Source: Ananas comosus
Taxonomy: Eukaryota > Streptophyta > Magnoliopsida > Poales > Bromeliaceae
Assembly: GCF_001540865.1 (NCBI RefSeq)
Contig: NC_033632.1
Span: 11,563,464-11,627,463 of the forward strand
Direction of reading: 5' to 3'
DNA length: 64,000 bases
The notes under the pieces are model-generated. The model worked only from the letters and a program-made list of their open reading frames with translations, did no database searches and had not been told where the DNA came from. Below are positions 50,229 through 60,301 of the stretch, piece after piece. Within the stretch, counting starts at the first letter, position 1; the number at the start of each line of letters is the position of its first letter. The translations under genes were made by a program, and so were the position numbers.

Positions 50229-53200
50229 CTGTGGTCAAACTCTCCATTGAACTTCAAATACCGGGGCATCTTCTACAGACAAAAGAATTTTAAGTGGGAC
50301 CGAGTATTTCTGTTAGTTATGGTTTACTCAATTCCCATTCAGAGACATATAACTTGTTTGATGAATAAAGGTCTTAGGGTTTATTTGATTTGATGAATAA
50401 CGGTCTTAGGGTTTATTTTAGTTGGAAAATAATGGAGAGAAGCAGTCGCAGGAGTGAGCGTAGATAGTACAAAATCCATTGCTTTCTCTGTGAGTAAAAT
50501 TCTTTTGTGTATATGCCGCTAAGAGTGACTGTATTTGGCATTCCATAGTTCCAACTCAAATCAATAATTTTCTTGCCTCCTTTGCCGAGAAATGACTGAG
50601 AATTGATGTATTTGTTGAGAAATATTAGATGGAAAGTCAAAATTACCATTAATCAGATCTGACATTGACTATAATCTGTTAGTATAGTGTATGGATTGTA
50701 TGGATTGTTGTAGAGCTTGGAGTCCCATGGAGAGGTTGGCTAAAAGAGGAGTGTAGAAAGTGGAAACCAGCTTAAAGAGTTAAAGTTCAGTCTAGTGGAG
50801 TGTAATTAAGCCTCCTTTTTTCCGGGTTTTTGCAAGCCTTCGAGTGCCGTATTTGATCTTTCCATTCTTGTTTTGCTAATGTTGGCGGTAGGTTTCTGTT
50901 GCGAGGACATGCAACTGCATATATTCGCTGCTCCAGCAGCGGCAGCGAGATATTGAGTTTAGGGAGTCCTCCAATGAACAGAGGCAAAGGTGAGATCATA
51001 TGTTGCTAATTGGTCTTTTATTTCTTATTCTTAATCTTTTAAACTGATATGTTTAGCTATGTATTTGCATTTAAATTGGTATGCCTCTTTTCTTTCTTCT
51101 TAATCTTTCATACTGATATATTTAGTTATGCAATTGCATTTAAATTGGTATGCCTTTTTATTGTGAATTTGGAAATTTGCATTGAATGGTTTTCTGGCTT
51201 ACAACTGTAATCCTTTTCTTTTAGCACCCATTTGTTTATTATTTGGGTAGGGGTTGGTAGTACATGAATGATGACGTGGTTTAGAGAAATCAAAAATTGG
51301 ATCACATTTGGGTCACTTGATTGTTTTATGCAATTTCGCTGCAGCGGGTCTTAATCTGCAATGGTCTTAATTTTATCTGTCATCTCACTAGAGGCATATG
51401 ATGTCATTCATTGGGAGCTTTCTATTTTGATATGCATAGTTTATTAGAAGTTTTGTGTTCTCTTTCATATGCTGAAATGCCTTTGTGATGACCTGGCTAT
51501 CCAATTTCTTCAGGTTGCAGTCTGATATATCAAGGTTAGAGGCCAAGATTGAAAGGCTCGAGGCACAGTTAGCTGCCAAAGATCGAGAGCTGGCCACATT
51601 AACCCGAACGGTTTGTTTGACATTTTTTCCAGTTGTGTTGACTGGCATTAAGCTTTGTTTTATATCTCCATTATGCTCCAATGATCAAGCTTCACATGAC
51701 CAGGAGGCGAAAAATACCGCAGCTTTGAAGGCTCAGATTGAAAAGCTACAACAGGAGAGGGATGAATATCAAAAGATGGTTATTGGTAATCAGGTAAATT
51801 AGTTTTTGCCGTTATGCTTCTTGTGTTCTTTTATACTATCTAATAATATTCTTTGCTTCTCTAACTGTATAAGTGTTATTTATTTTTCCATCTTTTCCTT
51901 TAAAATAGCGCCTCCTCACTACATTATCTTTTTCTTACTCTTTTCTTAAAAGCAAGTGAGAACACAACAAATACATGAAATGAAGAAGAAAGAGAAGGAA
52001 TATATAAAGTTGCAGGTAATGTAGTTAATAAATTTATGTCTGAATTTGTGATTATTAACAATGTGAAACATGATTTGAGATTATTTGCCCATAAGTACAA
52101 AACAGCAATCTTTTCTATTTGCTGTTTGTAGGAGCGGTTAAATCAAGTGTTAATGGAGAAAAAGAAGGAATCCAGGTCAGGCATGGAGATAATGAACCTA
52201 TTGCAGGTATTGAAGCATGCGGAAAGAAATTTAATTTTAAATCAATGTCAATATGTAGATTTTAGGTGAAATTTTCTGGTCATTGTGCACAGGTGCTTCA
52301 CATCCTTGATAGTTTCTCTTTCTTATTGTCCATTTTCTATTAGTTTTGGTCAAATTTAAGTTTGCTGCCTCCTATTCTTTCTAAGTTTTTTTTTTTTTGT
52401 CATCCACATGATGTTTTCTCATGTGATTAACAGAAAGAAGGACGCCAACGTGGAACATGGAATGGAAAGAAGGCAGACAATGACTTCTATAAAATGATTG
52501 TAACAAGTTTCCCGATTCACTGAATATCTTTATGTGATTTTTTTCCTCCCCAAAAATTTACAATTTTTTGTATTGGACCATTAGGCTGATGCATATGAAG
52601 TGAAGAAACAAGAGCTGATGCAAGAGAACTCGGATTTGCGGGCCTTATTACGATCTATGCAGGTAGAAACTTGTAGTTGCAAGTTTTGGACTTACTGCAC
52701 AAAGCATACATATATGTTTGAATCTGTTTTTATAATAAAATTTGACGGATTTTACATTATTGAATCTACATTTGGTTTTCATTTGCTTGTCCGCAAGATT
52801 TTTCTTGTGTACAATGTGTGTTTACGACTGGTGTGTCTAGTAGCCTATTTTTCATTTGCTTTAAGATTTACAGTATCTCTATTTACTGCTTGCTTTTGGT
52901 TGATAAGTGCCTGCATCTTATAGCTTTTTTGCATTTGCACTATCTTTTTTCTCTCATGTTTATGGGGTTGATGAGTTTGATAAACCGTTATGTTTTAAAT
53001 ATATTTGTCATCCGATGGAAGAACAATTATTGGAGTCAATAGTAATAAGCAAATTTTGGTCCAATTGAAATCCTTTTATAAATTCTGCCGATACTGGATT
53101 TGGTGCCCAATGAGTTACAATATTCAGTATTCACAAAAAAAAGGAATCATGAAGAGTGTTTTTAAGTAAACGAGTGAAGTCCTTGACTTATTATTACCTT

Positions 53201-55785
53201 TTTATTCATTAAAGCTTAATTGGATTCCCCCCTTAGTGCATTAGCATATACCAACTACTTTCTAAGAGTTTGGACAAGAGGAGTTTCTGGTGTTTGAGTG
53301 AGCCCATGATTGATTTAAAACAACAACAAAAAAAAACCACCCTTCAATTAATGGATTTTCTACTCGGTAAAATTTGCATATGATAAGTTACCACTTTGTG
53401 AATCTATATCGTTGCCTTAGAACTTCTGCTTTTTTACTATTATGCTATTGTCAATGCGTCTTAATGTTATACTGTGAATCTGTGATCCATGTCGACATAT
53501 TCTGTAGTGAAATCTTTTTTTTTTTCCTGAAGAAAATTAGTTGGCTTATGTTCAAGTACCTTTCTGCATCATTCAGGATATTTTTTAAATTTTTAGGTAC
53601 TTGTTTTCGTTACTTACCGAAATTGCAGTTTGCTCTTGTGAGTTACAAGTTTGCTTCTCTTTAGATGGATATGCGTGACTTCTTAAATGCTCCAAATGGG
53701 CTGTCCCAACAAACATTGGCTGGCAATGAAAAGCAAGATGCTGGGTCACCTCAATCCCCACTAGGTGGCAGGACGGTATGGCAACAACCTTAATTTTGAT
53801 ATGTTGCGTATGGGTGCTTGTTAAGCATGCACGCCAAAGATGGTGTAGGGAGGAGTGCGGCTGATTTGGGCAGGATTAGTGTTTTTTGCTGTTGTTTTTT
53901 GTTTTGTTTTGTTATTTTTTGTGAAAGGAGGGGGGAGTGAGGTATGACTAAAATATCCCTGCAAAATCATATATTTAAATACATTCCATTATAAAATCTG
54001 AATTATCATATATATTCCTCAAAACTAGTTAATATACTTTGACAGTAAGTGAGAATTTATGGAAAGAAGTTGAATTTATGTTCTCAATTTTTTTTTTTTA
54101 AGTGTTGTTTTAAGCAGAAGGCTATATATTTTAAAAATAAAAATTTTGAACGGCATGGATGGCAATTCTTGAGGAATATACATGTAAAAAGATTATTTTT
54201 TACATTTATGTAGCTCTTCTTTTATCCTTGGTCTAATCTCCATCCAAAGTTTTATACTCATTTCACATAAGGGCTTACTTGCAGGATGTCTTTGATCTAC
54301 CTTTCCACATGGCTAGAGATCAAATAGAAGAGAGTTTACGGACCAAGATGGCTTCTATTAAGGTGATACGCGACGGCCTTATACATTCAATCGGATGATC
54401 AGTTATTGTCACTTGTTAAGTTTGTTTCTGTTGCAAAGTACAGTAGAACTTTTCTTTTGAAAAAAAAAAAAAAAATTGTCCTACAGGCACGGATGGTGCA
54501 ACTTCAAGATGCTCAGAAGGGAGCTGAGGTGACCTCCGAAGTGACTGAGAGGGAGCTTGAGCTTGAAGCTCAACTTGTTGAGGCTAGGAGCATTATCCAA
54601 GAGCAGGTTCTGATGCCTATTTTTGATACAGATGCATGAACTTTAGGGCGCATTTGGTTCGCACTATAAAAGATTACTAGGAGTAAAAAGATATCCGAGA
54701 ATCTTATTCCTATTCATCCTATTACTAAGAATGTAGTATTTCGGTGTTTGGTTCGTACGGTCATATTATTTAGTCATGTTATTTAAGATTACGAAAAATA
54801 TATAATTAATTAATTTAATTTTAAATAATACTATAAAAAATTTTAACATCTTTTTTAGAAAAAAGAGAGAGAATATAGGTTAGAAAGAGATAGCGTAATT
54901 AAAGAAATAGGAAGAGAAATAGAGTCGAGGTTAGAGAGAATGAGAGGGTTGAGATTTTAGAAAAAGATAGGGAGAAATAACTTAATTTAGAGAGAGAAAA
55001 AAGGTTGAAGTTTAGAGAGAAAAAGATAAGTTTAGAGAGAGATATGAGGTTAGAGTGTAAAAAAAAATAAAACCAACTAGCCGGCAGGTAGGGAGAAAAA
55101 AAAAGNAAGGTTGAAGTTTAGAGAGAAAAAGATAAGTTTAGAGAGAGATATGAGGTTAGAGTGTAAAAAAAAAAAAAACCAACTAGCCGGTGGGTGGGAA
55201 AAAAAAAAGAGATTAGACATATTATAATTACTCCAATCCATTAATATAAGGATACCCACCCTCTCCCTCAAAGGAATGAGATTAGTACTTTGGGATGCAT
55301 CTCATTCCCAAGTAAATCCGGTATTACCAACTATATTACTTAGTGCGTTTAGTCAAACACCGTCATATTTTTTTATTCCTATTGGATTACTAGGAATCTT
55401 AAAAAGATAGCGCGAACCAAACGCACCCTTAGTTTGTTGTCTAAACCAATGTTTACTGTTTAGTAGTTAGTGCAAGTTTTTTATCCCTTCCTAGTAACAA
55501 AAAGTAGTTGGTGCAAGCGTATACGGAACTCGTGAGAGTAACCTGGTATATATGTTAAATAACCATGCAGGCTTCTATAATGTCCAAGCATTTTGCCAAG
55601 TCTGACAAGCCAAGGTAGTTTCAGAGTGCTTTATTTTTTTCTTTTATTTTTTTTTTTCAATCCCTTCATTTTATCTCGATTTGCCTATTTATGTTTCTCT
55701 CCTTTTGTGCAGGAGATTAAGTGGCCATTTAGATGCCGAGAGGGAAAGTATCCATTCAGCATTAACTGAGGTAGGGAAAAAGTAA
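49435..55785 (+). CDS. Afadin- and alpha-actinin-binding protein (ADIP)-like coiled-coil protein
   Basis: Fifteen exons: 49435-49461, 49594-49625, 49741-49852, 50892-50989, 51514-51610, 51704-51793, 51953-52015, 52132-52206, 52434-52499, 52585-52662, 53665-53775, 54285-54362, 54487-54606, 55571-55614, 55713-55785; 1164 nt, 387 aa. The N-terminus has the ADIP-family block: EHSFADVGNLEHCAKYLNQT, LVTFGFPASLDLF (about 20-55) and RTCNCIYSLLQQRQRD. Coiled coils follow (RLEAKIERLEAQLAAKDREL, 100-120, and to about 245) and again TERELELEAQLVEARSIIQEQ. In animals ADIP/SSX2IP works at adherens junctions and centrosomes; the plant protein's role is not established, and a cytoskeletal or microtubule role is inference. 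C-terminus: exon 15 may read through to TAA at 55783 (ends ALTEVGKK) or splice on (see findings). Confidence 0.88.
49480..49527. repeat. (CT)n microsatellite at the start of ADIP-like intron 1
   Basis: Long CT run about 20 bases after the exon 1 donor; similar CT/GA runs flank most other first exons in the window. Confidence 0.9.
54647..55432. mobile_element. TIR element (Tourist/Harbinger-like) in ADIP-like intron 13
   Basis: GGGCGCATTTGGTTCGCACTATA opposes ATAGCGCGAACCAAACGCACCC, and the flanks carry TTA on both sides (54644-54646, 55433-55435), the 3-bp target typical of PIF/Harbinger MITEs. AGATTACTAGGAGT... opposes ATTGGATTACTAGGAATC. The interior is AG-rich and contains a direct duplication around the N at 55106. 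No transposase. Confidence 0.7.
55000..55200. repeat. Direct duplication either side of the N at 55106
   Basis: AAAAAGATAAGTTTAGAGAG-AGATATGAGGTTAGAGTGTAAAAAAA...ACCAACTAGCCGG occurs at about 55019-55085 and 55127-55191. The two copies are nearly identical and the N lies between them, which suggests overlapping contig ends left unmerged. Confidence 0.75.
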
Positions 55786-56531
55786 TTTCTTTTCTCTAGA
55801 TTTTGTTTGCAATTAGTTTGATCTATTCCTCCAACACCATGATAACGTAGGTCGATATGTTCTATTGGAACAATTTCTTCATTGAGTTGCTATCGTTAGT
55901 TTGATCTGTGCCTTTTTTTCTTAATATACTAATTTGATTATGTGTAAATTTGTTTGGGTGGGACAAAAGAGGGATAATTTTAATATGTAAGACGTTCGTC
56001 AGAACTTATAATTATTCTGGTCACACTAGGTTATTCTAGAATATTACATAAATATTATCCAACAAATCCATAGAAATGTGCCACCCCCCAATATATATCC
56101 GTAATTATCCTGAATGTGCGCACATCCTCCGCAACTTCTATTTGTTTTGATTAATTTTTTTCCTTTGCATGTTGAATTGTGGCGAGTTTGTTAGGTTTAA
56201 TGGTGATTTGATTAATTTGAGTGGCTTTACAAGTTCTGTTTGACAAAATTGTGGGGTTTGTCGACAATTAGTATTAGGTAGTTAACTGACAGTTAAGTTT
56301 AACTTAAACCCCCAACCAATTCGGTAGAAATAACACAAATTGAAAGGAAAAGGAAAAAAAGATTGGGGGGTGCCGACAAACAATGACAAGTCTATTTTGA
56401 AATGGTCTATAGCTGAGGGCGTCTCCTTATACATATTTACCTAACGGGATATTTGTCGAAACAGGTTATGACTCTTTTTTTCTTATATTTAAATCTATTT
56501 CCACTTATCATGCCATTACATATGTTTACAG

Positions 56532-57000
56532 GCATTGTAGAAAATGCACGGCTCGCCTTTATTCTCGTCCGACGGTGCATACTCTTGCTCCAAGTGTAGG
56601 CCTTCCTTTTCTTCAGTTCCCTAGTAGAGCTGATGAAGTAAGTGTTTACAAATAGGACTAGTGCAACTTTTCTAAGTACTCCAGAATTTTATTAGATTAA
56701 TGGAGAGGAATCATTAGGTTCTCAAAATCGCCCTCTCGGTGAAATCCTTTGTGTTGTGTAGCTCAGTTTCTTGTTCCTGAAAAGAATCAAAAGCATTCTT
56801 AATTTTTATAACAGTTTATGTTGTGTTACTCTGCATCAACTATGATCTTTCATCATATGATTTTTGCTCTACTACTGTTTCTTGATCATCAATTAAAAAA
56901 AATGTTACAAATGAAAAAACATGTCCATCGGCGGATTCGATTTTGATGATTTTGAAGATAAGGGACCCATTTTCAGATGATCAGCTGTTGAAGAGGATTC
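56532..57000 (+). other. Possible alternative 3' exon of the ADIP-like gene and its flank
   Basis: A TTTACAG acceptor at 56525-56531 precedes GCATTGTAG. If the GAG|GTAGGG donor at 55771 is used, this gives an alternative ending (Ala-Leu-stop). The remainder up to the convergent PMI1-related gene shows no further exon. Confidence 0.4.
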
Positions 57001-57568
57001 ATCATTGTGTTTTCAGGTTTCAGACTATGTGATACTCTCACACATTCAACACTTGTTTTAGCCAAACACTCCAGATTAAAAGAAACTCAGTTGAATCAAG
57101 CAAACATTCACTCTTTTTGCTTCTACCTGCATCAAGCTTTTCTTAGGTTTTTAAGGTTTTGTTTGGGATTACATTCGTGAATAACATCTCATTGGATATA
57201 TTGCTATGAATCGGTTAAAATATAAGATCCGCGGTTCCATCGAAAAACAGAGAAGTATATTTTTGTATATACTTTGACGGCTCTCGGTAGCAAGCAAGGG
57301 CTTATTAGAAAAGTAGGACTTTTTCAAACAGCTTTACTCAAACAACACTTTTTTGTACAGAATAACTCGATCTTTGCGTACAATTTAGACTATGAATTAA
57401 CTTAAATCAAGCTTTTCATCATTAGTACATTGAGAATTTTGCACTTTGGTAACATCTAAGTTACAAAGTTAAACTTCAACCACAACCTGAAACACAAACA
57501 ACATCCAACAAATCTTATTACAATCCCACTCTCTCCTAAGGATGAACTGCTTCTTGCTCTTCTTATTC

Positions 57569-57590
57569 CGCGCGTGCGCGCGCGCAAAAA
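57569..57590. repeat. Alternating CG/TG run (Z-DNA-like) beyond the PMI1-related stop
   Basis: CCGCGCGTGCGCGCGCGC, an 18-base alternating purine-pyrimidine stretch, about 45 bases after the stop codon on the transcribed side. Confidence 0.7.
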
Positions 57591-57632
57591 CAGCAAATAA
57601 ACCTCATCTAGTTTTTCTTGTTCTTGTTTGAT

Positions 57633-58767
57633 CTAGCGCGCGAAAACCCTATCCGGATTCCTTACATATTTCCAGCAGCAGTTGCTCTCTTCCCCCCTGC
57701 AGCTTTGCAGAGAAGCACTCCACAAATAATCCCTCCCATCAATCCTCCTCCTAGTGAAGCTCAATCCAGCAACATGAACTCCACTTACACTAAACCTTTT
57801 CCCTTCAACATCCAAAATTTTAGCCTCAATCAATCCAATCATAAGCTCCCCAATAGCCCCATGCCCTTCTTTTGGATCCCTAACTTGAATCAACACCACA
57901 ACAACTACGCATTCGTCGGTGGTCGTTGTTGTCGTCGTCGTCGACGATGCCTCCTTCGATCTCCTCGTGAGGAAGTCGCTTTCGCACCGACTCGAACTCA
58001 TTTGAATCCGTAGCCCCTCGAGAACTAGCCCTTCCATTTTGTCCATCGCGTTTAGAAGGATTGCCTCCGTGTAGTTGTCCTCGCAACTGGGTAAACCGGT
58101 TCTGCTGGCGATCTCGCTTGCCCTAATTCCGGTTATGTCTCTCATCGGCATCGATTCCATCAAGCATCGGCACAAGTCCTCCATTTTCATCGACACCATT
58201 CCTCGAATAACCTACGAAAACCAACAAACCGTAAAACTCTCACATTAGTACATGCGAATACACTTTTGCGATCAAGGACTACTTTTTGGGCACCTCGAAC
58301 GCAGTCGAAGCATTCTCGGCGATGGTCGGTGGGGAGACTTGCATGACTAGCCTCCCCCATGGTCGGCCCAGTCTTCTGATCTCGTGTACGTAGCTTCCGT
58401 CCGGCAGTCTCGTCAGCTCTCTCTCGCGAACCGATATTTTCTTTTCCTCTTTCGTCGTACTCTTATCGCATTCTGTAACCCTCCTCTCTTCGCTCAGCAA
58501 CTTCTCTAGTTTCTGAAGTTCTTCTTCCAACCGCCGTGCTCTTCTCCAGTATTCCTCGACGACCGCTTCCCCATCCCTAAAGAAAGGCAAAGGCGGAGGC
58601 GGAGGCGGGGGTATGGGATTCGAATTTAATGGGGGGTCGGGGGAAGGAGAGGTTTTCGGGTGCGGGAGGGGTCGAAGGCGCGAGAAATAAGATTTAATCT
58701 TCTTCGAACAACCGGTAGAAACTACTAAAGAAGAGGTAGAAAATTCATTCTTCTTGTTTGTGGACAT
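57633..58767 (-). CDS. PLASTID MOVEMENT IMPAIRED1-related protein, short form
   Basis: Two exons, 58767-58294 and 58211-57633; 1053 nt, 350 aa, phase-0 GAG|GTGCCC donor and TTCGTAG acceptor. Start at ATG 58767 (MSTNKKNEF). Residues 1-60 are Ser- and Pro-rich with a poly-Pro run, followed by a basic/acidic coiled-coil (YWRRARRLEEELQKLEKLL). From about 115 it matches the C-terminal part of the PMI1 family: GRLVMQVSPP, ESMPMRDITGIRASEIA, MDKMEGLVLEGLRIQ, LIQVRDPKEGHGAIGELMIGLIEA and FSVSGVHVAGL. PMI1 family proteins govern chloroplast and nuclear positioning and actin filaments; usual members have over 800 residues with an N-terminal NT-C2 domain, absent here. There is an unusual T8 run and VVVVV before the conserved IQVRDP block. 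Function inferred only from family. Confidence 0.8.
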
Positions 58768-58849
58768 TGCAAGATTTCTCAACAAAAAGTGAAGAAGAAG
58801 AGGAAAAAAAAGAAAATTTTTCTTCTTTTTTTTTTTTGGGTAAATAACT

Positions 58850-59240
58850 ATATGATTGAGACTCTGTTTGGTGATTTATTGTAAGCAGGTGTTTGGGTTT
58901 GTTAGGTTGTTGCATTTTGTTAGGGGCCCCTTACAATTTGAATTCAAATTCAAATGGGAAAGAATCCAACGGTCACATTTTATTTCATTTTTCTTTTTTT
59001 ATATATTTTTTAAAGCCCAATGTATAAATACTACACACTGTAGCTACATTGATTAGCAAAAATGAAAAATCTATTCCATAATATATTATGATTTATGGTA
59101 CATGGGACCTAACCTGATATGTGACATATAGTGCGTTTTGAAATTGGTATCTGAATTTTAAAAGTTTTGACTTTACGTTCTCAAGTTATAATTTTTTAGA
59201 AACAGATACATGAACATCTAAACATGTGATTCAACTATAA
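58850..59240. other. Spacer upstream of the PMI1-related gene
   Basis: AT-rich, no gene; probable promoter of the PMI1-related gene on the minus strand, with no clear TATA box identified. Confidence 0.4.
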
Positions 59241-59245
59241 TTATT

Positions 59246-59395
59246 GACTGTCCCTGTCGCAAGTAGCGAACAATTTGGTAGTTGATACCTGAGGTCGCGA
59301 GTTCGAATCCTAGTTGATTCATATTTTCAGCTAAGTTTATTTCTAAATGAAATAAACGAAGCGGGTAGCATGCTATCTATCTCTCGCAAAAAAAA
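59246..59395 (+). mobile_element. tRNA-derived SINE, copy 2
   Basis: GACTGTCCCTGTCGCAAGTAGCG, then GAGGTCGCGAGTTCGAATCCTAG (box B) and TTTATTTCTAAATGAAATAAACG, matching the SINE at 26386. It keeps a fuller 3' part (AAGCGGGTAGCATGCTATCTATCTCTCGC) and an A-rich tail. Target duplication not certain (AATTAT on both sides at most). Confidence 0.75.
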
Positions 59396-59399
59396 AGAA

Positions 59400-59990
59400 G
59401 AAGAAATTATAACTTTAGAGTATGTGAAATGGTTTTGATCTAATTTTATCTAAAAAGAAACTTTATACTTATTCTGAATCAGTTTCTGAATGGTGGGTGG
59501 TTTGTATCCTACACATACATATTTACATAGTTTGATCTTGAGATCAACCAGATTCAGATCAGCAAATTACGAAAATGATTTAAAAAAAAATGGTCCTAAA
59601 TTTGCCTCTTCGGATCAGACAGATTCACACAAAATGTGGGAGGAATTCTACACTGTCACACTTGCACCACGTCATCAATAACAAACCAATCACATTCCTT
59701 CTTTTTAAACAAAAGTATAATAAAAATACTTTTTTACAATCATGATGGGACATATATTCTTAAAAGGATTAATTTGATTGGTTTGTTACGCCACGTCACT
59801 AATATACCCGTTGCATTCTAGAATTTCTCAAAATGTGGACCGGGTGTATGGTCCACCGGTTCACAGCTGACGTGGTGAACAGGGTCCAGCCAAGAACCAA
59901 TCTCCCACCACCGCCCCACCCTCCTGATCACGTTATCGTTGGTGGTCGTTGAACATGAAGAGAGAGAAACATGAGTTAGAGAGAGAAACA
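59400..59990. other. Spacer before the PPR gene
   Basis: No gene. GGACCGGGTGTATGGTCCACCGGTTCACAGCTGACGTGGTGAAC at about 59837-59882 resembles motifs near 26785 and 35005, probably parts of the same dispersed element. Confidence 0.4.
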
Positions 59991-60229
59991 CGAGTTAGAG
60001 AGAGAAAGAAGAGAGAGAGTGAGTTATTTAGAGAGAGAGAGAGAGAGAGCACCACTCCCACCACTCACTAGAATAATCATCTCTCTAGAGAGAGAAAGAA
60101 GAGATAGAGAGAGAAAGAGAGCACCTCTCTCACCACCCAATAGAGTCATCTCTCTCTAGAGATAGAGAGAGAAAGAAGAGATAGAAAGAGAAAAGAAGAG
60201 ATAGAGAGAGAGAAAAGAAGAGAGAGTGT

Positions 60230-60262
<33 letters not shown>
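59955..60262 (+). promoter_or_regulatory. GA-rich promoter or leader of the PPR gene
   Basis: Repeated GAGAGAGAAACATGAGTTA- and GAGAGAAAGAAGAGA-type units, two CACCACT-C-CCCA islands, and a pure (GA)n run at 60234-60260 just before the ATG at 60302. GAGA-like tracts are often near plant transcription starts. The minus-strand frame through here is low-complexity Glu/Arg sequence. Confidence 0.55.
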
Positions 60263-60263
<1 letters not shown>

Positions 60264-60301
60264 GAGCACCTTCGCTTCGTTCTCTCTCTAAACCCTCAAC
60301 A

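Noticed and set aside
57618..58013. 131-residue plus-strand frame
   Set aside because: Antisense shadow of the PMI1-related second exon, which matches its family.
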